NCBI GenBank assembly: GCA_002189035.1
Contig: CM007990.1
Location: forward strand, 744,001 to 808,000
Source of the DNA: Utricularia gibba
Taxonomy: Eukaryota > Streptophyta > Magnoliopsida > Lamiales > Lentibulariaceae
Reading direction: 5' to 3'
DNA length: 64,000 bases
The stretch's first letter is position 1; the number at the start of each line of letters is the position of its first letter. This document shows positions 11,216 to 38,442 of this stretch, one piece after another. The notes under the pieces are model-generated. The model did not search any database, was not told the DNA's origin, and saw only the letters and a program-made list of their open reading frames with translations. The translations under genes and the position numbers were made by a program.

Positions 11216-12408
11216 AAGACAATGATTAAGGTTTGGGTATCATGTAATGAAAAGCTAAACTCATTTTAATTTGGACATAGAGATTTTTTTTTATTAGTAA
11301 ATATATATTTATTTTTCAACGATAAAAAGAGTTATAAATATCTAAATTTGAATCGAAAATATAAATAAATTATTTACTCGTGTCAAATATATACTTTTTT
11401 TTTTTGAAAACCTAACATGTGGACATCCACTAAGCTTCCAGAATGACCTAAAAAGAGTATTACTTTTTTTCTGAAATGAGAATATATATTAATTTAATTA
11501 GTTGGCTTTTTTAATGATTAAAATAGAAAATCGGTTGGGGTCGACAATGGAAAGTGGGGTTCGCGGCAAAAGGGGGGATGGCCCAGTGTCGTGTCATGGG
11601 TCCCACAAAATGAATGGAAGCCCCCCAGTTTTCGATCTCCCATTGGCTGGCTATTTCGAACTGTACGGCCTTCCCTTAAACAATGCCGATCTTGATTCCC
11701 ACTTGCCAGGTGTGTACGGTCCCCATTGGTTCTCCCCAAAAACGATTTCCTTTTGGGTGTTTTATTTTCATTGCTTTGACGACCATGTTTACGTGCTTGG
11801 GAAGGGGTTGAGTCACCAGGTGGGACCGCCGGGTGCCACCACCGATGGCGCCCCGACAAGCGCTCAAGAGTCATTCGGGGTGTTCTTCAATGCTGACTGA
11901 TATTCTGGTTGTGTTTGAAGGTATAAGCATGTTGGGTTTGGGTTTATGAGGGAGATTGGGTTTGCTGCATGTGTTGAGGAGGAGGGGTGTGGTGTTTTGG
12001 TGTTGTGGCGTTTGGAGAAATCAGTCACTGTGGGCATCATCTGTAACAAGTCTTTCCAACTTTAGAGAAGGCTGTGTGTGTCCTTTGCTGGTTTCTTTCC
12101 CCGATGTCCCTATTCCATTTTCTCCATCCCCATCTCGATAAAGAAAGAGGAGCTCCCCTTTATTTCAATTCATGCCCCTTGCTCACCTCTCTCTTTGCCC
12201 AAAAGCTCCTCTGGGTTTTTGCCAAATATGCTTGCTCTATTTGCGGTTGCTTCTGTTGTTCTTTTTTAGTGCATAGCTTATTTGCACAGAAAGGGTAATT
12301 CAACAAACCATCTTTCCTCCCCCTCTGCGTTATACATCATATCAGAACCAGATCACACGCCTTATTCTCATCTCATCTCCTTTTTCTTTCCTCCGGGAAG
12401 CTGCAAGA

Positions 12409-14151
12409 ATGGCCAGGGGGAAGACGCTGCTTAGGCGCATAGAGAACGCTACTAGCAGACAAGTTACCTTCTCCAAGAGAAGAAATGGCCTCCTGAAGAA
12501 AGCCTTCGAGCTCTCGGTTCTCTGTGATGCAGAAGTTGCTCTCATGATCTTTTCTCCTCGCGGCAAGCTTTATGAATTCGCCAGCTCCAGGTAAGTTTTT
12601 AGCCAAGCTACAGCACCATTTCTTTGTCCCATATCCATCTCGCAGTTCGAAGAAAATGGGAATATTGGCATACAATAGCTTTTCTGCAGTTCGTGAATGT
12701 GCAAAATTTGTTGTTTTTCTGTATATTTGTTTGTGCATTATTTGCTTTTTAGGACAATATGACAAGAAAACAAAAAGTGATTAAATATTAAGGCTACTAT
12801 TTCCCCTTCATTTACCTTTGTATCTTTTGGCTTTCCATCAAATCACAATATTGAGCATAAGATCGATTTGCATTTGGTTCTGCCTTTTTAAACACTGATT
12901 AATGGTGATGAATTGGCTGAGCTAAGCAATTTAGGAGATAAATACTTATAACCAGTGACAGCAGTGAGAGTTTGTTTGATTTGGTTTTTTCTTTCTGTGT
13001 ATGATGAGTTCTCAGCATGCATGGGACCATAGAACGCTACAAGAAGCATGCAATGGAAATTGAAGCAAGCCATCCTCAGGAAATGAATGCACAGGTACTT
13101 TCTTGTATTGGGTTTCAGCCTCTCTGTGTGACATCTGGTAAAAGTTAAAGGGAATGCAGCAGCTGAAGGTTGAAGCAGAGAGGATGGTGAATCAGATAGA
13201 GCAACTTGAAGCATCAAAAAGGTTAGAGGCCGACTGAGAGATGTAAAAAAATAAATGTGCTGAACAATAGCGAATTTTATTGATGATTCCTCTGCAGGAA
13301 GCTGCAAGGAGAAAGTTTAACAGCATGCAGCATTGAGGAACTGCTGGAGTTGGAAAAGCAGCTGGAGAAAAGCATTCATCTCATTCGTGCAAGAAAGGTG
13401 CGCCCTTGCATTCAAAGAAGCTCTTAGCTTTGATGGCGACTAGTCTCCTCATTGCTTATCCTCGCAGGCGCAGCTGTACAAGGACCAGATGAAGCATCTG
13501 AAGGAGAAGGTGAGAGCCTCTGATAAGGTGGGTCCTTCCAAATAGGGCCCATACAAGACAAAAAAAAAAAGAAAAAGAAATTGACTTTTTCACATGACAA
13601 AGCACTAGCAGGAGGAAGTTCCTTCCTCGGTTCATCCTCCGGCTATAAATGGAGGGCTCACAGGAGCTCTCACATCATCCCATCTCAATACAAGAAATAA
13701 TAGTAGCAGAAAAAGTAGTAAGCTTTTACCAGGCTCTCTCGAGAGTGTACAAGAGGGTGTTGCATGGGAGTGGAAGTAGTAATGATATGGGATTAACTGT
13801 ATTTTATCTTTGAAGTACAATAGTATAGGCGCACACCATCCCTCTATTTACTGCATCTGGTGCCTGTTGTGCAGGGGAGAGTCCTGGCTGCTGAAAACTC
13901 CATGCTTTCTGAGAAGGTGAATACTTTAAGCATCATTTTTGTACTCGGGGAGTCCCCATCTGGCTAAATGGTTTGTGGCTGGTGGATAGCTGGGACTGGG
14001 GAGGTGGAAGCACAACGGAGTTCCGGAGCCGGCGACAGCTGCAGCGAAGGCGACGGAGGCGGCCAGTGAAATCGATGTGGAGACGGATTTGTACATCGGA
14101 CTGCCGGAGACGAGGAGCCGGCCGCCGCCGCCGCGGTTCTCCTACATTTAG
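12409..14151 (+). CDS. SOC1: SOC1/TM3-clade MIKC MADS-box transcription factor
   Basis: Seven coding exons: 12409-12590, 13016-13094, 13160-13221, 13298-13397, 13468-13509, 13875-13916, 13990-14151, for 222 aa. Residues 1-60 are the MADS domain ([40 protein letters not shown]), which binds CArG boxes as a dimer. The I region and a leucine-rich K domain ([30 protein letters not shown]) follow for dimer and tetramer formation. The C-terminus carries the SOC1-type motif [15 protein letters not shown]1 integrates flowering signals in the nucleus. The exon sizes (62, 100, 42, 42) are the classic MIKC pattern. The last exon begins after GTGGATAG at 13989, and its Arg/Pro-rich tail ([11 protein letters not shown]) is longer than in Arabidopsis SOC1. 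Exon 3 has tandem CAGCAG acceptors. Position next to a BEACH C gene matches SOC1 (At2g45660, recalled) in Arabidopsis. Confidence 0.9.
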
Positions 14152-15137
14152 CATGACATCCGTACCGTTGTTGTCGCTGTATTTCCTTTTTGGGCCTTAT
14201 GCTGCTTTGGCCCAAAGGCGCTATGGGTGCAATTTGCCATATGTAGTACATTACCAGAATTTGGCAATGATTTGGGCCCTTATTGGGCTTTATTTGGGCC
14301 TAGGCCCGCATCAGAGTATCTATGATGTTATTATTAATTAATTAATCTTTTTTTTCTTTTTTTTTTTCTTCTGGCGAAGGTAACTGCCTAGGTACATACA
14401 TCCTTACTATTACTAGAAGAAGAATGGTGTTTGTTTAGGGAGCACGGATTTAATGACGGTTCCATCTCTACACTTTTCCTGGCGATCGGCATTTTCTCAT
14501 TTCCGGCAGAGGGTTGATCGTCGTAATCATGCTCATTCTGTTACCCTACAAGATTGATTCGGGATCAAACGGGTGATAGCTTCGATTCTTTAATTTGGAG
14601 GCGAGGCACGATTCTCAGATTCTGTTATTGCGTGATCATTGTGGCACAGTTGTAGTATTAGGCTATAAAGTTTGGGTTTTGATCTTCATAATGACAGAGG
14701 ATTGGTCTGCATTTTCATTGGGAACTTGTGGGAATCTACAATGCGCTGTATTGGGGTAGTATGCGCCTGTGACGAAGTCTTGCTACTTACTTTTTCTACT
14801 TTTTGGCTCTCTTTTTTAATTAGGTTTTGGTTTTTAATGGGAATCTGAGCAACAAGACGTTACTTTTCTCAAAGAGAAGCGAATATAGAATGGTGTTTTG
14901 CTGCATTTGGGCTTGGGTCATCAATTGTACCATCTTCGGATCTTGTTTTGGTACCAGTGGTTTCCTTAGCTTTCCCTTTCTTGCTCCGTCTTGTGTACGT
15001 ATTTAATGATGACAAGGTTATCTAAATGTACATTTTTTTGTGTTCTGATATGTTCCGTTTTATTATCATATTCCAGGTAGCATTACACAATTTAAGAATG
15101 AAATTCTGAATTAGTAGAAGGTTTCTCTCATCGTAGA
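14152..15137 (+). other. SOC1-BEACH spacer: BEACH promoter and probable 5'-UTR intron
   Basis: After the SOC1 stop comes a site II cluster (14191-14300), then a long pyrimidine-rich stretch at about 14346-14372 that could mark the transcript start. A donor-like GAAG|GTAACT at about 14380 and the acceptor CGTAG|AATGG just before the BEACH ATG suggest a leader intron of about 750 bases. No coding sequence is seen. Confidence 0.5.
14191..14300 (+). promoter_or_regulatory. Site II (TGGGCY) cluster, BEACH gene promoter
   Basis: Five copies occur in 110 bases: TGGGCC at 14191-14196, its complement GGCCCA at 14209-14214, TGGGCC at 14273-14278, TGGGCT at 14284-14289 and TGGGCC at 14295-14300. The cluster starts only 40 bases after the SOC1 stop, so SOC1 3'-UTR and the next promoter must be very close or overlap. 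Confidence 0.6.
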
Positions 15138-31291
<16,154 letters not shown>

Positions 31292-31874
31292 AACGGATTT
31301 TCATTGAACAGGGCTCGCATATCCTATTGGCACTTCTCCGTTCATTACTCTATTCTTGAGATTTAGGCAACTGCCCTCCGCTTGATAGGTTGAACAATAC
31401 GACGTTTAAAGTGTGATTTTGTTCCCACGAAGAGAAACCGGTGCAGTGCTCTCAGATATGTCCATGGGTTGTTACATATCTTTTGTCTCCTCCAGCGATG
31501 ATATTTACTGAACTTACACATCTGTTAGCTTGTGTTTTTGGATGTCCCATTTTTGTTATCTCCATATATTTCTCTGTAGTTTCTTCTCAGAGTTGTAGAC
31601 TGTAAGTGGAAATTATATATCAAATTTCTTGATAAATTTGACTCTTTAGCATCATGACAGCAGAGGAATCTACCAAATTCTACTAAATTTTTTCAAGATG
31701 ATCCTTCTGCGTTTAGACCACGTATCTATCCATCTTAATATTGTTGCTTCCTGGTGTGGTAGTCTGCCTCCCATGATCAGGGTCTGCAATCCTGAAAAAC
31801 ATTGGCAACATTGTTTTCCCATAATAAGATGGCACAGGAACAGTCTCCACTATCGAATGCAGGAAGGTCGACTG
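31292..31874. other. Convergent 3' intergenic region
   Basis: Between the stops of the BEACH gene and the minus-strand oxidoreductase. It contains 3'-UTR-like sequence and short chance frames only. Confidence 0.6.
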
Positions 31875-32962
31875 TTAGAGAATGGTCTTCTTTTGTGAGT
31901 GAGAAATGACAAGTTTTCCTCTTACTCTTCCTGTTTCTAGATAACCAAAGGCCTCAACTGCTTCACTGAATGAATAAACACCAGCAGGATCTATTACAGC
32001 TCTCATTTTCCCTGTCTCCAAGTATGGCGAAAAGTCATCCAGAATCTCCCCTGAAACTGTCAAGCCTGAGTACACAGCTCTGGGATTTGTTGGTGGCCAT
32101 GTTATGTCGATCACTGGGGCGTAGTCCTTCGCTACGATGCACGAATTTCTCGAGTCACCTGCAAGAGATGATCCAGTTTTCATCTGTCACCATGAGCTTT
32201 GAGTTTAAAGGTTATGGAGAAGTCCGTTTAGGCTGTTACCAACTGTGTCATAGACAAGATCATATTTCTCTTCTACATCCTCATATCTTGTCTGTGTGTA
32301 ATCCAGAACCTTGTCTGCTCCCAAGCCCTTCACAAACTCAACTTTCTTCGTGCTCGACGTCGCAGCGACGATCGACGCATTGCTGAGCTTAGCTATCTGA
32401 ACAACAAGTGATCCAACTCCACCAGCTCCTCCAACAACAAAAACTGACTGCCCTTCAGAGAATCCGGCAACTTTGAACCCCTCCATAGCCGTCTGTAAGG
32501 CCAGTGGCAAGCTTGCAGCCTCCTCAAATGACAACCTTTTTGGCTTCTTCGCCACCAAACGCTCCTCCACTACAACGTACTCCGCTAGTGTCCCTAGTTG
32601 CTTCAACTTCCCTTGTGCAGTAAAATTTTGTATGTTCCCATAAACTTCATCTCCAACCTGAAATCTCTCCACAGCTTCTCCTTTTGCCACCACCACGCCA
32701 GCCATGTCACAACCTGGAACAACCTGAAAAAGCAATCAACCATGAAGCGTGATGACAGCCTATCCAAAACAGCTGCTGGTCCTACCGGCAAATCAATCAC
32801 AGTTGCTGGATTCTGACGCAGCTTGAAGTCAATAGGATTCAGAGCAGCAGCATGGACTCGAACCAGCAGCTGATCTGGCTGAGGAAGAGGAACTGGAATA
32901 TTGCATACCAGCTTGAGCACTTCTTTGGGGCCATGTTCTTCATATAACCAAGCTTTCTGCAT
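31875..32962 (-). CDS. Quinone oxidoreductase-like / 2-methylene-furan-3-one reductase (MDR family)
   Basis: Three exons on the minus strand, 32962-32786, 32723-32240 and 32158-31875, give 314 aa. The introns are 62 and 81 bases with clean GT-AG ends. The start MQKAWLYEEHGPKEVLKL is typical of the zinc-free medium-chain dehydrogenase/reductase group. The GroES-like fold includes VVPGCDMAGVVV and the DEVYGNI segment, and the NADPH-binding motif VVGGAGGVGSLVVQIAK is complete. The C-terminus has AVIDPAGVYSFSEAVEAFGYL and ETGRVRGKLVI. The enzyme probably reduces the C=C bond of enones or quinones with NADPH. The substrate (furanone flavour precursor or reactive enone) cannot be told from sequence. 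No transit peptide is seen, so a cytosolic form is likely. Reading through intron 1 gives an out-of-frame extension and was rejected. Confidence 0.9.
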
Positions 32963-33511
32963 CTTCTTGCTTCTCTTTACTCATCAGCTTGTGCCAATAA
33001 ATGCTTTGTTTATGCAGAGATGATTGATATTAAATGTAACCAGAGGAGACGAATAAACATTTTTCTTTGACGATAATAAGCACACCAATCATGTATGATG
33101 TGCTATCCCTTTGGCACACACAAAACAAAAATTTGTGATATTGTCCTTGACGTTGATAGCCACATCACATCAGTCATGCATGAATCTTCTCAGTGATGCA
33201 CAAGAGCCACCAACCACAAATTCTAGTGAATATTTTGTTTGCTTATGCATTTAAGGAAAAGCTTGTTGTTAGCCACACCCTAAAGAGACGTGGAAAGCAG
33301 GAACTAATCCATCATGATAACACATTCCAAAACGCTGGTACCTGAAAAGGTATAACAATCTGCCCTTCTTCATTCGGACAAGATATTAGGTAAACATTTA
33401 CCAGTTCTCATACTCTAATCCTTTATTTAGCATTCATTTGAGAAACAAACACCTAAGACCAACACTCGCCATAGAGAACTGTCCGCAACAACTAGGCATT
33501 TGGCAATTGCA
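32963..33511. other. Intergenic, upstream of oxidoreductase and downstream of GRF-like gene
   Basis: No gene seen. A pair of similar blocks, near 33060-33130 and 33140-33200, share phrases like TTTGACG/TTGACGTTGATA, CACATCAATCATG and GATGTG. They hint at an old local duplication, but identity is low. Confidence 0.4.
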
Positions 33512-34402
33512 TCACTTGAGTAAACTAATGCTTTCATCAGTGATGGTAGTGGACTCACTGGTACTACCACAAGAGTTTCTGCCATGAGAGCTTGATGGAG
33601 CAGAATTCAAGTTTATTCCAGTAGCCATGATGTCAAGACTAGCCGGAGAAATTATGGCAGACTCTTCAAGCACCAATCTGCTTCGTTTGCCCTGCCAACT
33701 CTTCCTATCTCTTCTATGGCATCGCCCCTGCCTTAAGCTCACAAGCATCCCTACATTTCAAATCAACGTATCAAGAAGTCTTACTCTAATATAGCCAAAA
33801 GTTTATAGCAAAATCAAAGGTAAATGCCTAAGAATCAAAATTTGAAGCCACAGATTTCACAAGAAACTCATGCAGTAGATTTGCTTGATGGCGGAGCTCC
33901 ATGTTTTAGAAAGAGCCTTGTGGTGAAATTGGCATACGCATCCCCAAAATGTGAATAATGAATTGGCAGCCTTTTCTATCCAGTATCCTCTATACTCCTC
34001 ACCTTCAACAGAGTATCCTATGTCCGATCCGCTATCCTTTAGGCTTGATGCAGTATACGGAACATGAACAATACTGTGAACCTTACTAGCAATTGAGGAA
34101 ACGTTAAGTTTCTCGCATCCGTGGCTTCCTGTGTCTGAATTTAAACACCCTTTTCTCTCATCAACTCCAGGACTTGAATCCCAGTTATCCAAAGATTTCA
34201 TACACTTCCCAATACCTCTATTGAACTTGTTATCGTATTTCAGAGAAGCTGCCTGTATAGGCTGTGATTCCACAAGCTTTCTTGAACCTCGGCACCCTCT
34301 GTGCATATGCTTCTCACAGTATTTCTGTAATGGAACAACATTTTTCCGGCACCTCCATTTTCTCCCATCCGTTCTTCTGCACCTTCCGGGTTCATCATCC
34401 AT
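33512..34402 (-). CDS. GRF9: WRC-domain growth-regulating-factor-like protein without QLQ domain
   Basis: Two exons, 34402-34003 and 33750-33512, give 212 aa. Right after the start comes a complete WRC domain, [19 protein letters not shown] then [17 protein letters not shown], with the C-x9-C-x10-C-x2-H zinc pattern and basic nuclear signals. The usual N-terminal QLQ domain that binds GIF coactivators is absent. No QLQ-like sequence lies in the leader between the ATG and a TATA box (TATAAAAA on the minus strand, 34750-34757). After the WRC the sequence is Ser-rich. The second exon begins with a basic stretch ([19 protein letters not shown]) that may be a decayed second WRC, as GRF9 proteins have two. 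The exon 1 donor (GAAG|GTGAGG) is an inference; unspliced, the frame ends at 33860. The gene symbol is by synteny with GRF9 (At2g45480, recalled). Confidence 0.72.
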
Positions 34403-34794
34403 GATACTCTGTTTATCTTAAAAACCTCTACGAAAACAAAAAGCAAAGGGTAACCATTTCGCATTCCACGGAAAAAGGCGAACAATCACATCCTTCAGAC
34501 AATTTATCGAACAGTATGCAAGCAGAAACACAACCGAAAAAAATCTGAAATCCAGCGCAAGAATCGAGTCCGGGAACTCGGAAAACTTATCAGATGGAAA
34601 AACCCACCGTTCAGAACTCAGCAACTGAATTCAGACACCCAAAAACTCGAATTACAGATGGGAAAACCTGTGCAATGCAACAGAAGATAATGGAGACGTA
34701 TATTTATCTAAACATAAACAATTGAAATATATCATAAAGTAAGCTACCCTTTTTATAACATTTTTGGTACCGCAGGGGTGGGAGTATCAACGGG
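34403..34794. promoter_or_regulatory. Compact head-to-head promoter of GRF-like and Vms1 genes
   Basis: The two ATGs are 392 bases apart on opposite strands. A TATA box for the minus strand lies at 34750-34757, only about 40 bases from the plus-strand ATG at 34795. The two transcripts therefore probably start almost back to back or overlap. An acceptor-like AACAG just upstream of the minus ATG suggests an intron in the GRF-like leader. Confidence 0.5.
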
Positions 34795-37545
34795 ATGGCC
34801 GCCGTCGACGGCGACGAATCATCTAAGCCGAGTAAGCAGCGGCAGAAAAAGCAAGAAAATGGTGTTAAGTTGCACCACCGTTCGATCTTCGATGTTCGGC
34901 AGGAATTCTTTGCCTCTTGCCGCGTCGTGCCCTCGCCTGTTCTTGCACTCTCCGATCAAGACATCGCTTCAGATGGAGCTATCGAGGAACTGGAATCGCG
35001 GAAGGAGGTCTTGGAACCGCCTACTTACGATGGAGATGTGAAGGCTATGCAGAGGTGGGCCTGCAACACTTGCAAGGCGGAATTCGAGTCCCTACAGGAA
35101 CAACGCCTTCACTTCAAATCAGACCTCCACCGTTTCAACGTGCGTTGTTCTATTTCATGCTTTATATTGCGTCAGCCAAAAACAGTTCTTGTTTGTTGGA
35201 ATATGAATCCGTGATTGCATCATTTGCAAGATGGAAGGTCTGTTTCTCAAACTTTGTATTGCTGGATTGTTCTGGTCTCAGATAAAGCTTCGAATTGCTG
35301 GGAAAAGCATCATTAAGGAGGAAGACTTCGATGAATCAATTTCTGATTCATTGTGTAAAGATTATGATGTCTCTAGTATCTCTGGATCAGAAGATGAAGA
35401 AGAAAGAGAGGCTCGGTTTCCTGGTAACAAGAATAAAATATACATACAATTACAAGAGGGGGAAATAGTTTCTGTATGGCGATGCTTACTGCTGAATGAA
35501 TCCGAGACTGTTCAGTTTGGAGATAAATGTTCAGCAGCCTTAGATGGATCTGAGGTATTAATTTTGACTCCAAGGCAAGTTTTAGAAAAGCTGAGCTATG
35601 TAGTCAGTGAACCTCGTGACAGAACCTGCTTGAGAATTGTTTTACTTGCTAAAGGTGGTCATTTTGCTGGTTGTGTCTTTGATGGTGATACCCTGGTGAC
35701 CCACAAAACATTTCACAGGTCAGTTTCTTGTTCTAAGGTGTAATTAAGTCTAGAGTTGATGGTAGATGGAGGTGTGGGGATTTTTTCATACATTTGCTTC
35801 AAGCCCTCTTAATGCATGCAGGATGCCTTATCTTTCTTTTTTAGTTTCTAGGCATGCCAGGGCGTGAATTGGGCTAAGTAGAACCCTAAATGCTTCTTTG
35901 CAGATATGTTGTAAGAGCCAAAGCTGGTAAAAAGCAGTCATCAAAAGATGCAGGTGGACGTGCTATCCATTCTGCTGGGGCTTCACTTCGTCGCTACAAT
36001 GAACTTTCTCTTAAGAAGGTAAGATTTGTCAGCTAATCTAGAAGGAAGTTTGTTTTGCTTCTGCAACCTAGAAAGCTTTTTCGATAAAATTTAGATCAGC
36101 ATCCTTGATGGTCAAGTTTTATTTTTTCATTTTCATTGGATGGTTCAAAGATCTTAACTGATTCAAGTTTCATTAATAAACAGGAAATTCGAGAACTTCT
36201 TGCATCATGGGCGCCTTATTTTGCTGTTGCCTCCTGTGTTTTTTTACATTCTCCTTCTACCAATCGTCAGCTCCTTTTTGATGGTGAAAAGCCGTATTTT
36301 GATTGTCACCATCATGCAATTAGACCCATACCGTTACCTGTCAGGAGACCAACCCTTAAAGAAGCTAAAAGGTTATATAACCTGCTAGTGCAAATTTCCC
36401 CTGAGGTGATTGCGAAAATGGAATCTGAGAAATCTACAAAACAAGAGGAACTACCCAGAGAAACAGAGTTGTCTCAACACTTGGAAGCTCCAAAAGTTAC
36501 AGATGTTTCTTCTATCTCAACTGATATAAATGGGCTATCCTTGTCCGTTGTGACGGATGAGCTTGAGACCGTTTGCATGTCAACTCAGTTACATGAAGCT
36601 GCAAAATCTGGGAATGCACAAAAAGTTTTAGAGCTCCTGGAGCAGGGTCTGGATCCTTGTATAAAAGATGAGAGGGGCCAGACACCATACATGCTTGCCA
36701 GTGAGAAGGAAGTGAGGAACACCTTTAGGCGCTTTATGGCGTCAAACCTTGAGAAATGGGACTGGCATGCCGCTAAGGTGCCCAGTGCATTGACAAAGGA
36801 GATGGAGGAATCTCAAGCTGTCAAACAGGTGATGTGTTTTTCCTTGATTATTTTTATAAATATTTGCCCTGTGGTATCGAAAGAACAGGCATTTCGAATT
36901 CATTATAGCAGGCATGTATCTTCTTTTGTCATGGTTATTCTTATTTCATCCCGTTAACACCAGGCGGAGAAAGATGCCAAGAGGAAAGCTAAAGCCAAAG
37001 AGTTGAAGAAATTAAAGAAAGCAAAGGAGAAATCCCAGGTTCAAATCATTCTTGCCCTTGAAAATCACTCACCGGGTCTCTCTTTTAATCTTTGATGTTA
37101 ATCAGCGTGCTGAGGCTGCTTCCAAAAGTGACAATCACGATGGTCATGTTTCTTCCTTCAAGGGGAGTTCCCAAACTAGCAGTTCCTCTACAACATCCAA
37201 AGAGGTAAAGTTGCAAAACCTCCCACATCTTTCTACCTCAAAGTGTCTGCAACATTTTCCATGTGCCTCTCCGCTGAAATGGTTCAGGTAGAACCCAAAC
37301 GCAGTCAAGACGCCGAGCGGGAGAAAAGGGCCGCTGCTGCAGAGAGAAGAATAGCAGAAGCTGCAGCAGCTCTCAAGACTCAACCAGTTAAACTCCCCGG
37401 CTCTTTGGAGGCTAGTGACATGACCATCTGCTCACTTTGCAGTGCCTCTTTGGCAGGTAAAGTACCCTTTCATCGGTACAGCTACAAGTACTGTAGCCCC
37501 TCATGCATGCACTCTCACAGAGAGATCCTAGAACAAGATCCCTGA
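34795..37545 (+). CDS. VMS1: ANKZF1/Vms1 homologue, ribosome-rescue peptidyl-tRNA hydrolase
   Basis: Seven exons, 34795-35139, 35282-35718, 35904-36018, 36184-36828, 36964-37038, 37106-37204 and 37288-37545, give 657 aa. Residues about 90-112 form a C2H2 finger (CNTC then HFKSDLH). The VLRF1 release-factor-like domain follows ([45 protein letters not shown]). Its Gln near residue 272 matches the catalytic Gln of Vms1/ANKZF1. An ankyrin pair is at about 395-450 ([20 protein letters not shown]). A Lys/Ala-rich coiled coil is followed by a C-terminal treble-clef finger ([18 protein letters not shown]). In yeast and animals this protein cleaves the nascent chain from tRNA on stalled 60S subunits. 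The p97/Cdc48-binding VIM would lie in the [20 protein letters not shown] helix region, not clearly resolved. An AATAAA signal is at 37658-37663. Confidence 0.92.
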
Positions 37546-38442
37546 ACTCGTCCCCTATGTTTATTTTCCTTCACTGAGATGGCTTAAGCAGTAAGAACCT
37601 CTAGCCCCGATTAAGTCACTTTCTCAGTTTTGTAATTCTTATATTTGAATTTGAACAAATAAAGAAAATCCATGTTTAAATTCAGTTACATCTCTTCTTG
37701 TACAAGGCCGCATGAACAGCAAAGGTGCTGTTTAGACACATCATCTTACTGTTTACATCTGACAACATTAAAGTCTGGTCTGCTGACCGCAACTACTTAT
37801 TGCTTTTAAAAGTTGAAATGGCGTGTTTTGTGATCAGAGGGAGATGGATCATAAATTTGGTACCGAAAACAACAAAATGGTCCACGATTCAATGGCAGAA
37901 AAACATGAGTACTATCCACATTCAATGTGTTTAGAGGAAAAGAGAGTAAGAAAACATAAATGAAAAGAATGAGTGTGGGTGTGGATGTGCAGGCGGACAC
38001 AGTCAGACTACTGTTGTTGTATCAGAAAACACAGTTGCAGATTGAGAGCAGCCATTGAGCACAAACACCAACACATAACGAAGCCTAGGAGTAGCAGCAG
38101 CACCCCCACCCCAACACACACATACTAAATCTGAAATTCAATCCCACCCTTCTGCAACTTGAGTGTACTTTGCACACAAGTGTAGGGGCGAATTGAAGGG
38201 ATTATAATGATTCATTGCTCTTCAATCAAAACCCTCAGTTAGTCTCTCAAGCTTACACTGCTTGGGGCGAGGATTGAAGGGATTATTTTATGGTGATTCG
38301 GGTTGCACGAGATTCAAGGCAGCAGCAGGAAATAAATTGTGTTGTTTCAGTGGTCTGAACAAGAAAGGAACCTGGAATGGATGAAAGAAGATAGTGTACA
38401 TTAGAAAGCAAACGACCCTAAACATAGACTGGAGCTCAAACC
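37546..38442. other. Convergent 3' intergenic region
   Basis: Holds the Vms1 poly(A) signal and, on the other strand, the probable 3'-UTR of the AHL gene. No further gene is seen. Confidence 0.6.

Larger units (their letters stand above)
8251..12408. other. Long AT-rich intergenic region with a GC-rich island
   Basis: About 4.2 kb without a convincing gene. It holds an isolated cluster of site II motifs (8697-8804), AT-rich DNA (8810-9300), a GC-rich patch with G-runs and short repeats (about 9300-9860), strongly AT-rich sequence (9950-11500) with a possible tRNA-derived SINE relic near 11145-11215, and the SOC1-side promoter (about 11500-12408). The open frames seen (for example 9337-9837 and 11502-11900) have no recognisable domain and do not begin with clear plant start contexts. 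Confidence 0.6.

Noticed and set aside
11502-11900. 132-codon frame upstream of SOC1
   Set aside because: No recognisable domain and overlapped by an equally long antisense frame; treated as promoter sequence.
13690-13800. MicroRNA hairpin in SOC1 intron 5
   Set aside because: Only six to seven base pairs could be found by eye and no known miRNA sequence is present.
32724-32785. Read-through of intron 1 of the oxidoreductase as coding
   Set aside because: It is 62 bases, shifts frame and breaks the conserved LPVVPGCDMAG join.
34240-34624. Minus-strand frames that could hold a QLQ exon of the GRF-like gene
   Set aside because: None contains the QLQ pattern; they are leader sequence or frame shadows of the WRC exon.
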